From Cinnamomum chago (lineage: Eukaryota > Streptophyta > Magnoliopsida > Laurales > Lauraceae): a DNA stretch of 64,000 nt. Position numbers and translations under genes: made by a program. Below, piece after piece: positions 45,701 through 54,720 of this stretch (within the stretch, counting starts at the first letter, position 1; each line of letters starts with the position of its first letter). The notes beneath the pieces were generated by a model that searched no databases, had not been told where the DNA came from, and was given only the letters and a program-made list of their open reading frames with translations. The stretch lies in contig CP142452.1 in NCBI GenBank assembly GCA_038049695.1, forward strand, positions 108,509,001-108,573,000. The letters are read 5' to 3'.

Positions 45701-46790
45701 TCCGGGATCTTGCCGCTGAGTTGGTTCCAGGAAAGGTCGAGTTGGCTGAGTTTAAGGTTCCCGAGTATCGGTGGGATCTCGCCGGATAGCTGGTTTTTCG
45801 ACAGGTTGAGGGAGTTGAGCCTCGATAGCAATCCGATTGCCGCATGAATTCTTCTGGTGAGCTGATTTTTGCTCAGATTGAGAACGTTAAGAGCTCTCCA
45901 TGAGATGATCTTCGGTAGTAACTCGCCGGAGATCCGATTTCCGTCGAGCTCAAGCGTCTGGAGTTGAGTGAGTTCGATCAAACTTTCCGGAATCTCGCCG
46001 GAAAATTGGTTGTTGGCTCGCCTTGAAGACCATCAGAATCTTTGAATACGAGATTCTCGCCGGAATTGGCCCCGAGAACTTGTTGTTGCTGATATCGAGC
46101 CGCGATAAATCCCGCGCCATCTTCTCCGGAAGCGGGCCGGTTGACTGATTATCGGAAATCCTAATCGAGGTCAGATTCTCCGCCGACCAAAGTCCGACCG
46201 GGATATCACCTGAAAATCCGTTCTTGTATCACTACGCGGTCATCAAGTTGCAATTTCCGAGGGATTCCGGCACGGATCCGCTCATATTGTTGAAGACCAT
46301 CAGACCGCGAAGCACGCCGCCGTGGCAGAGATACTCCGGCAGAGTTCCGAAGAGTGTGTTGGTGTCGACCGTAAAATTCTCCAGATTCGTATGAAGTCCT
46401 AATTCCGGAGGAAGAGATCCGTCAAGCTGTTGTTGAAGAGACGGACATCGATCAGACGAGACAGCCGGCCTAAACCGGCTGGGATCTAGCCGGAAATCCG
46501 GTTATAGTACATAAAAGATAGTACAGATTATGCAGTTGTCCGAGATCTTTCGGAATCGTTCCTGTGAGCTGATTGATTTACAGATCTACGTCTTCCAGGC
46601 CGAGAGCATCAACCGATCTTGGAATTTCACCAAACAAGATGTTGCATAAGAGAAACTACCTTCAAATTCTTCAATCTGAACAGATCTCTCGGAATGTCGC
46701 CGTCATTGCGAGATCGCGCATCACGGGATCAGTGAGGCTCTTGAGAGATCCAGTAATCTCACCAGTCAGATTTATGAATGCCGGGGTGGA
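42719..46790 (-). pseudogene. HSL3-like receptor kinase pseudogene (tandem copy)
   Basis: Closely matches the intact gene at 15437-18535. Kinase part is 42719-43793; LRR part is 45633-46790. Defects seen by direct comparison: the APEY motif has a TAG stop (43177-43179), about 20 bp missing after DFGLA, about 57 bp missing in the kinase N-lobe (the HSNIVKLL to LLVYEY segment), many small indels in the LRRs, a foldback transposon plus loss of about 90 bp covering the transmembrane helix, and the N-terminal LRRs, LRR cap and signal peptide replaced by an inverted LRR segment. It cannot make a receptor. HRDVKSSN and the GRGGSGK loop survive. Confidence 0.93.
43794..45632. mobile_element. Foldback transposon, 1.84 kb, inside the pseudogene
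   Basis: Starts gccctgtttcttttattttt and ends with aaaagaaacagggc. The two halves are inverted copies almost throughout: arms about 43794-44656 and 44751-45632, with a centre of only about 95 bp. Shared words include ccgttacgaccgagagcacc/ggtgctctcggtcgtaacgg. The left flank has tta, as for Harbinger-type elements, but the right flank lacks it because about 90 bp of the gene are missing there. Interior tandem motif ggctagcc. No transposase. Confidence 0.85.
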
Positions 46791-47175
46791 GAATCGGGAA
46801 TCTTGCAAATCTTGAAACCCTCGTTCTCAATTACCTTTCGATCATGCCCGGGTGGAGAATCCCGCCTGAGTTCAGCCGGTTGACGAAGCTCAAGAACCTC
46901 TGGATTAGAAACTTGAATCTGACCGCCGGTGAGATTCCTGGATCTCTCACGAATCTCACTGATCTCGTGATGCTCGATCTCGCAATGAACGAACCGAGCG
47001 GCGACATTCCGAGAGATCTCTTCAGATTGAAGAATTTGAAGGTAGTTTATCTCTTCTACAACAGCTTGTCTGGTGAAATTCCGAGACCGGTTGATGCTCT
47101 CGGCCTGGAAGACGTAGATCTGTCAATCAATCAGCTCACAAGGAACGAATCCGAAGATCTCGTACAACTGCAGAT
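46525..47175. repeat. Inverted repeat of LRR-coding sequence (hairpin)
   Basis: Left arm 46525-46772 codes LRRs on the minus strand. Right arm 46916-47175 is its reverse complement, coding the same LRRs on the plus strand. The loop of about 143 bp holds further LRR sequence, and atgcc(g/c)gggtggagaatc occurs twice in it (46778 and 46842). Both arms match the intact gene at about 17575-17830. Arms differ by scattered substitutions and small deletions in the left arm. Confidence 0.88.
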
Positions 47176-47182
47176 AGATTGA
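46778..47182 (+). pseudogene. Inverted LRR fragment of the kinase
   Basis: Open frame of 134 codons on the plus strand with GNLANLETLVLNYLSIMPGW, FSRLTKLKNLWIRNLNLTAG, DIPRDLFRLKNLKVVYLFYN and GEIPRPVDALGLEDVDLS. It ends in a stop soon after LTRNESEDLVQLQ. It corresponds to roughly residues 205-335 of the intact receptor. Orientation is opposite to the rest of the pseudogene. An in-frame ATG is present by chance. Confidence 0.85.
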
Positions 47183-49604
47183 TACAGGCCGACAAATTCG
47201 GGCTTTCAGAGATAATGTTTAACGGAGTTTCTAGTTTTTTAATAAGTTGGCGGGTAGGAAGTGGTGCGTGTGCTCACTTATAATTGGGTCTCTATCGGTT
47301 TGGTCAATAGTCAATGATTCTTTGTAGAAAAAAGAAAAGACACTGGGGCCGTGTGGGTGCGGATTTTATGATTAACGCTTCATTGCTATGGTTCCCTCAT
47401 GGAACGGGAGGATGCAAATCTCATTGGTCTAATACTCTACTATGCACTACCAGGATCGACTAGAAACTAGTATAGAATAATATTAAAGGAAAGGATCGAG
47501 CTAATTAAAAAATAAGCCTGGATTAAATGAGCTTATTGAGGTCTTGATTTTAAAAAAGTACATATTGTGATGAAAAACATATTAGATCTTAATAGTGATG
47601 AAAAGCATTTTAGGGTTTACTATCATAAATGTTGCAACTATCTCGACCCCAACTATAGCTTAGTTGGTTGGGTCATAGGTGTTTCTTACTCTCCTATGTA
47701 ACAATTTTTTTTTTTCAAAATATCTATTTTCACTTCAATCAATAAATTTATGACATTGGAGAGATATGATCCACTTTCAAAATTGATTAAGAAAGAATGA
47801 ATTGTCTCCCATGCGATCATCTCAAAATTAGCACAGTTATAACAAATCAGAGTCCTGAAAGTCTATTGTTCCAACAAAGTGGGGATGATTCTACCATTAG
47901 TCACAAATAACATTAATGCCTTATCTAGTGGATTTTTTTTTTTTTTGATAAACTATAGCAGAGTTACAAATGACGCATTTTTAAAATTTTGTTCGTTCCC
48001 AGGCCATAAGAATTTGATAAAAAAGAAAAAAGGTTTTTTTTTTTCTTTTGGCTGACGAGAGTATCCTGTGGTATTTGAAAATACATATTGAATGATTTAA
48101 ACACTAAAATGTATTTTTTTTTTCCTTGAACGTAGAGCTTTTAGGATAATATTGGGCCATTCTCCTTTTTCTTACAATACTATTAATTTCTTCTAATGTT
48201 AAAGGGTTGCTTACTTTTCATGGCTAAGTTGAGAGATTGACTGGAGAGCTCCATTATATGATAATCTTGAATCTCATGCCGTGCTTCACTAGTGTAATCA
48301 ATTTTTGGCCAAGGACAAGGAACTTAGAAAGATAGCGTTAGTATTAGAAATATCGTAAGCCAATGGCGATGTTTCTGAGGTTCTCAATGACCGTGTGATG
48401 ATAAAGAAGATGAAGACTAGAATTAGGATAAGTGATTCGCACTTTAGTTTGTGGAGGTCATGTGGCCATTATTACATTTTGACTGAGAGCTGCAAATGAG
48501 ACCATACCTGACGTCTCACTCAAGCGTCCTAAGGAATATTGACTACACAGTGGAATGGGCATATCTCGAGAGGAACACATGCATGGATTCCATAGTGCGG
48601 ATCCTCTGGCGTCATGAGTTCGAGAATTCCTCAAGTGGGTGTAAACTCTTTTTCTTTTTTTTTTGTTTCCCAAAAACCGGAGGGCTCGAGAATTCCAGTA
48701 CTTTGTACTGGACTATTTCCTGCGGACCCAAAAAGAAGTCGGGTAAAAACCTTGTGTCCCTTAAGTGGTAGTACAAGTAAATTCAACATTCGATTCTTGA
48801 AGAGGAAAAATCAGGGATCGATACCAAAACCTCTAAGTCCGGAAGAGGAAAAAACTGTGATCATGACCACTTAATCAACCCCCTGGGTTAATTGGGGTAA
48901 ACTCATTTGCTCGCTTAAAATGAAGGTGGAATTTTGAAATCTCCAAATTTTACCTTGATGAGAGTTGGCCCTCTCGTAAGATTGAATATATGACCAGAGT
49001 AATGGCATCTCCAAATTTTACCCCAAGTAAAGTTGGCCCCATTGCAAGAATAACTATATGATGAATGAAAAAAAAAACTTGGTGTGTTTTACTCAAACGT
49101 AGGGGAGGAGGGTGAAACTCTATGATGGATTCCTTTTATTGGAAATACAGATCACTCAAAAATTTAGTTCCTCCAATTCAATTGGCTATTCAATTTTTCC
49201 TCAAATAGGAGCTTGTCCCATCGTAAGATTAAGCATATGATATTTTTAATCATAGCCTCAATCAAAGAAAGGGACTACTTCTTATCGGAGTGTACATTGC
49301 ATGTGAGGGAATTCGTAATGATCGGGTTTAGATATTAGGCTGGCCTAACATGAAAGTTTCAAACGATCAACTCAGGAAAGGCACGAGTAAAACACTAAAA
49401 GATTTAAATTTTCTATCATTGTGTTTTCATATTATTTATACATTCACCATTCCTCTTATCATGATTTAGTGAATGACTAATTTCAATATTGTCTTATCAG
49501 CCATCCAAACCAACAAATTAATATAATTAATTTTAATATTGTTTTTAAGCTCATAATAATCCCTATGACCCAAAAGAAAGACTCGGAGAAAATTCCTTGT
49601 GGTT
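47176..49604. other. Intergenic, remnant of kinase promoter at 47303-47325
   Basis: The phrase gtcaatagtcaatgattctt (47305-47324) matches the W-box region upstream of the intact gene (18843-18862), so the copy kept its promoter edge. Beyond about 47345 nothing is recognised. The words tctccaaattttacc recur at 48940 and 49009 in a loose tandem duplication. No coding region. Confidence 0.5.
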
Positions 49605-49970
49605 CTATTACGGTAGAAGCGGCGTCAATTGTCCTCGGTGGAATTTTTCTGTCATTTCGGTCAAGCTGGCTTTTGCAGTTTTGTTGAGTATATAATTGAA
49701 TGGACGACGGCTTTGACTTGCTTTTGTGATTACATGCGTATAAGTGGTTGCATGGTCGTTGGCATTCATTGAACTTTGAAAATTCCACAGTCGCACTCCA
49801 CAACTTAGCCCACAAGGTTCTAGTAGGTCCGTGACGCATAAGCAATCATTGACGAGATGGGATTATTAGTACTGGTGATTACGAAAATTAGACAATTATC
49901 GAGCCTGGATCCTCTGAGTGTGTCGCCCTCATGCTTCCTCCTAGTGAAAAATCCAATCCGTTCATATTAA
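49605..49970. repeat. Partial third copy of block X (X3)
   Basis: 49605-49795 matches the X1 start (ctgtcatttcggtcaagctg, gaatggacgac) and jumps at about 49793 to sequence equivalent to 9180-9325 of X1 (cactccacaacttagcccac, ggtgattacg, cttcctcctagtgaaaaatc). About 1.2 kb between is deleted. The match ends near 49970. Confidence 0.8.
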
Positions 49971-50877
49971 CAAAAAAAAGTCTATATGGACAAACTATGT
50001 GGACCGAAGTTGGGAACAATTCCACGTGGAGGCCCACATGGCGCTGACGTGGATGCACAGTGATTTTAACTTATGCATGAGCGGGAGATGGAATAAAAAA
50101 ACTGGGAAAAGGGTCTCTTCCATCGATTTCCAAAATCAGGTCTCTCTTCTTCATCGCTCTATACATCTGTGTGTTCTGCTTCTTCTCTCGCTCTATCACA
50201 AATGAAGGGATCTCTCTCTCGCTCTGTCACAAATGACTGCGTCTTCTTCTTCTTCCTCCCAAACGGTTGAAAGGCAACCTCCTTGGATCGCATCTCTCTC
50301 TCGCCCAGAGACAAATGAGAGGAAATCGATACGTCTGCTTCTTCTCCCTTCCAAACGGTTGCTGCCCACCTCCCAGGATCTCTTCTCTCTCTCATCCCGA
50401 AGAAAAACGAAAGGAAATCACTGCGTCTGGTTCATATCACAGCCAATAGGTCTCTGCCCGACCAAAACGAAGAGGAGCAGCCCGCTGGTTCGGCATATGT
50501 TTTTGTGGTATTCGAATTTAATCAGAGGTTTTGAATTTCAAGTATGGCATCTTTATGTTCACTGTTGGCAGTTTTGCTTGAATTTAACTTTTGATGCATC
50601 ACAAGTGGATGTTGATTCTAATTAATCTTGTACACATTTGTTTTAGATTCCATGAACTATATCTTGTATTAAACCTGAGTGTGGTGTACTGGTGTTGCAA
50701 ATTTTCAATGGAATGCTGTAATGGTGTTACAGTCTAATTAATCTTGTATACATTTGTTCTAGATTAACAATGCTTCACCTCCATGCAATGAGAAGTCCAT
50801 TGAATGATCCTTGATTGAAGTTTTATCAGAGATGGGATAGATGGTTTGGATCTTATCCACATGGACTATATATGTAG
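49971..50877 (+). other. CT-rich region with degenerate repeats
   Basis: 50150-50450 contains three to four loose repeats of ctctctctcgc..agacaaatga.aggaaatc and ccaaacggttg words. The open frame at 50233-50625 follows these and has low-complexity composition. I see no protein family and do not call a gene. Confidence 0.35.
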
Positions 50878-51052
50878 TTAGAAATGTCAAGAAACGTGGA
50901 CTACATTGTTTTTGTCCTCCAGATGCAGTGGATCATGCCTCTGTTGTGGTTAGAAATGTCAATAAATGTGGACTACATTGTTTTTGTCCTCCAAGTGCAG
51001 TGGATCTACCTCTGCTGTGGTTGGAAATGTCAAGAAATGTGGGCTTCATGGC
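50878..51052. repeat. 71-72 bp tandem repeat, 2.4 copies
   Basis: Unit ttagaaatgtcaagaaacgt, then ggactacattgtttttgtcc, then tccagatgcagtggatcat. Starts at 50878, 50950 and 51021. Confidence 0.9.
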
Positions 51053-51174
51053 TTGAAACTAAAGCTTTTTCTTTATCTTCCATAATATTTTTTCTTAACA
51101 GAGTTTGTGAAAATCAGCAGCTTAGGTTCATAATATTGTACCCAGATTTTGTGAAAATTATTGCTGATTTTCCT

Positions 51175-52198
51175 TAACCGAGTTGCAAAAGTATACGCTT
51201 TGAAAGGCAGGCAAATGTGCTTCTAATTAAGTGAAAACTAATCAGATATTAGGTTCATAATATGGTCTTTGCAATCCCCAAATATCAACAAAAAAAAAAA
51301 AAACCTTCGGGAAGTGGGCGAAAAAGTGTGCCAAAGTGTGCGAAAAAGTGTGCCAAAGTGTGCGAAAAAGTGTGCGAAAAATCCCTGTTTGGCACACTTT
51401 TTCGCCCACTTCCCGAAGGTTTTTTTTGCTGATATTTGGAGATTACAACGACCATATTATGAACCTTAAATCTGCTAATTTTCACTTAATTAGTAGCATG
51501 TTTGCCTGCGTTTCAAACTGCGCACTTTTGCAACTCAGTTAAAAAAATCTGCAAGAACCATAAGCTGGGCACCCCTGTTTGGCACACTTTTTCGCTCACT
51601 TCCCGAAGGTTTCTTTTTTCTGAGATTTGGGGATTCCAAAGACCATATTATGAAACTAATATCTGCTAGTTTTCACTTAATTAGAAGCACGTTTGCTTGT
51701 GTTTCAAACCGCGCAATTTCGCAACTCGGTTAAGAAAATCTGCAGGAACCACAAGCTGGGTACCCCTGTTTGGCACACTTTTTCGCCCACTTCCCGAAGG
51801 TTTTTTTTTGCTGAGATTTAGTGATTACAAAGACCATATTATGAACCAAATATCTGCTAGTTTTCACTTAATTAGAAGCACGTTTGCCTACGTTTCAAGC
51901 CGCGCACTTTTGCAACTCGGTTAAGGAAAATCTGCAGGAACCATAAGCTGGGTACCCCGGTTTGGCACACTTTCTCGCCCACTTCCCGAAGGTTTTTATT
52001 GCTGATATTTGGGGATTACAAAGACCATATTATGAACCTAATAGCTGCTAGTTTTCACTTAATTAGAAGCACGTTTGCCTACCTTTCAAAGCGGACACTT
52101 TTGCAACTCGGTTAAGGAAAATCTGCATGAACCACAAGCTGGGTACCCCTGTTTGGCACACTTTTTCGCCAACTTCTCCAAGGTCTTTTTTGCTGATA
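51175..52198. repeat. 191-bp tandem satellite with inverted first copy
   Basis: Unit anchors tttggcacactttttcgc at 51388, 51578, 51769, 51961 and 52152 give a period of 190-192 bp. The segment 51175-51375 is the same unit in reverse (agtgtgccaaag, ccttcgggaagtgggcg), so the array starts with a head-to-head junction. At that junction a short motif, gtgtgcgaaaaagtgtgcca, is itself repeated. Each unit ends with ctcggttaag.aaatctgcag. The last unit is cut by a CACTA-type end at 52199. Confidence 0.92.
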
Positions 52199-52565
52199 CA
52201 CTACAAGAAATTTGGGGTTTAAGGACGACACAAATTTGTCCCAAAATGTACATATTTCGTCACCAAAACTAATTGAGACGAAAAATTTTCGTCACCCGTT
52301 TCGTTGCCAAAGCCATGTCGCTAAAAGGTATTAGAGACGGAAAAAAAATTCGTCACTGAAAAAGATAAATTGGTGACGATTTTTTTTGTCTCCAATACAA
52401 TGTTGGAAACAAATAATTTTTTTTTTCGTCTCCAATACACTATGTTGGAAACATACTTGTAAGTAATTAGTGACAAAATATTTTGTCATTAAAGGAAGAA
52501 ATTAGAGACAAAAATATTTTGTCATAAATATAAGAAATAGAGACGAAAAAATTTTGTCGCATTTA
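52199..52565. mobile_element. Left end of a CACTA element, truncated
   Basis: Starts cactacaagaaatttggggt, followed by subterminal words gagacgaaaaattttcgtc, cgtctccaatac and ttttgtcat in both orientations. It inserted in the satellite unit after gctgata. The opposite end is not in the window; at about 52566 the sequence passes into the Cassandra array. Confidence 0.7.
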
Positions 52566-53898
52566 CCCCGCCCAACTCAAGGACTTCCCAGGAGGTCACC
52601 CATCCTAGTACTGCTCCCGCCTGAGTACGCTTAACTTTTGAGTTTTTACGATTTTTGGAGCCGCACGATTGTAGAAGACTTCATGCTAAGTTAATACGGG
52701 GTTTGACTTATAAGCCATGGTTAAGACTTGGATATTTCCGATGCGGGCTAACGGAGACTCATCGTTTGAAGCCCGTGGTTGACACGCTACGCCCCGTGGT
52801 TAAGAGTACCGCCCGGACCAGGATCTCACATTCTCCCTCACTAGAAATAGAACCGTCCTCGACTCTAATACCAACTGTCACAGCCCCGCCCAACTTAGCA
52901 TGAAATTGTCCGCTTTGGCCCACGTGTACGTGCGAGGACTTCCCAGGAGGTCAACCATCCTAGTATTGCTCCCGCCCGAACTCGCTTAACTTTGGAGTTC
53001 TTACGATTTCCGGGGCCGCACGGTTTTAAAAAGCCTCATGCTAAGTTAATACGGGGTTTAACTTATAAGCCCATGGTTAAGACTTGGATATTTTCGATGC
53101 GGGCTAACGGAGACTCATCGTTTGAAGCCCGTGGTTGACACGCTACGCCCCGTAGTTAAGAGTACCGCCTGGACCAGGATCTCACATTCTCCCTCACTAG
53201 AAATAGAGTCGTCCTCGGCTCTAATACCAACTGTCACAGCCCCGCCCAACTTAGCATGAAATTGTCCGCTTTGGCCCACGTGTACGTGCGAGGACTTCCC
53301 AGGAGGTCAACCATCCTAGTATTGCTCCCGTTCGAGCACGCTTAACTTCGGAGTTCTTACGATTTCCGGGGCCGCATGGTTTTAAAAAGCCTCATGCTAA
53401 GTTAATACGGGGTTTAACTTATAAGCCCATGGTCAGGACTTGGATATTTCCGATGCGGGCTATCGTAGACTCACCGTTTGAAGCCCGTGATTGACACGCT
53501 ACGCCCAGTTGTTAAGGGTACCGCCCGAACCAAGATCTCACATTCTCCCCCACTAGAAATAGAGTCGTCCTCGGCTCTGATACCAACTGTCACAGCCCCG
53601 CCACACTCAGCATGAAATTGTCCGCTTTGGCCGACGTGCACGCGCGAGGACTTCCCAGGAGGTCACCCATCCTAATACTGCTCCCACCCGAGCATGCTTA
53701 ACTTCGGAGTTCTTGCAATTTCTAAGGACGCATGGTTTTAAAAAGCCTCATGCTAAGTTAATACGGGGTTTGACTTATAAGCCAAAGGTCAGGACTTGGA
53801 TATTTCTGATGTGGGCTAACGGAGACTCACCGTTTGAAGTCCGTGGTTGACACGCTACGCCCCGTGGTTAAGGGTACCGCCCGGACCAAGTTCTCACA
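52566..53898 (-). mobile_element. Tandem array of four Cassandra-type LTRs with 5S rRNA sequence
   Basis: Four LTR copies: 52566-52830 (one end truncated), 52876-53186, 53232-53542 and 53588-53898. The three full ones are exactly 311 bp. They are separated by three 45-bp spacers. On the minus strand each LTR runs TGTGAGA...TGTGACA, and the spacer starts gttggtattagagccgagg, a primer site complementary to initiator-Met tRNA, and ends in a purine tract. Each LTR contains a 5S-rRNA-like stretch, ggatgggtgacctcctggga plus agtcc, preceded by gttaagcg, i.e. the 5S Pol III promoter region. These are the marks of the Cassandra TRIM family. Confidence 0.9.
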
Positions 53899-54265
53899 GT
53901 AGCAGAGACTGAGAGAGGTAGGTGTACCTGGCGGTGGCGGACTCCTGGATGGAGGATGATGGGCACAAATGATGGTGATTGGTGATGGTGGCTGCGTCTG
54001 GGAATTCTAGGCGAGAGAGACTGAGAGAAGTAGAGATGAGAGGGATCACTGATCAGGGATGGGTCTGCACTGCGTGTGTTGATGGAGGGTGATGATGATT
54101 GATGGGGGCCAATGAGCCATGGGGCTGCTGCTTGAGACGATGGGTGGGAGATGTTGGAAAAGGATTTTGGAAAATGGGGAAAAGGGTTCTTCTCTCCTCT
54201 TCTGGAAAAGGGTTTTGGAAAAGGGGGAAAAGAGTTTTGGAAAAGAGAGACCGGGATAGATGGAG
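53899..54265. other. Flank of Pack-CACTA, GA/GT-rich, no gene
   Basis: G-rich, with gatggtgat words and a repeated aaaagggttttggaaaa phrase (54155-54245). The same phrase continues after the CACTA element at 63840-63870, showing that the element split this sequence. Confidence 0.5.
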
Positions 54266-54339
54266 CACTACTAGAGAATTGGGCTTTCGCGGCTCAAAAG
54301 GCGGGCGACCGCCATGAAGCGGTCGCAAAAAGCCCGTTC

Positions 54340-54720
54340 CCACGGTTTTTTTTCCTTCCTTTCCTTCCCCCCTTCTTTTCCTTTCCCCATTCCCGTTTCC
54401 CCTTTTCCCTCTTTCCCTCTCGCGCTCTCGTTTCCTTCTCCCGCGCTCTGGTTTCCTTTCCCCTTTCCCGTTTCCCCTCGTCCTCGGATCTCGGATCTCT
54501 CTCTCTCCCTCTCTCTCTCCCTCTCTCTATCTCTCTCTGTTTCTCTCTGCACTGACGGAACTCCCCTCCTGCCGCACCAGCACCAGCACGACACACCCTC
54601 TCTCTCCCTCTCCGTCTCCCTCTCCCTCTCCCTCTCGTTGCTCTATTTCTCTCTCTCTCTCTCCCTCCCTTCCTCTCCCTCTCGCTCTGCTCTGCTCTGG
54701 TTGAAGAGAAGAAGAAGAAA
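54340..54720 (+). other. CT-rich leader before the captured gene
   Basis: C/T-rich stretch with (tctctc)n and ctccctctccctctc runs leading to aagaagaagaagaaaatg at 54723. This looks like a captured promoter-proximal region and 5' UTR. The open frames through it are low complexity. Confidence 0.4.

Noticed and set aside
52566-53898. Functional 5S rRNA genes
   Set aside because: Only the 3' two-thirds of the 5S sequence is recognisable, it is embedded in 311-bp TG...CA LTRs with a primer site, and the 5' part is replaced. This is Cassandra LTR sequence, not an rDNA array.
54053-54343. 96-aa minus-strand ORF across the CACTA left end
   Set aside because: Made of the repeated gttttggaaaaggg phrase and transposon terminus; no conserved protein.
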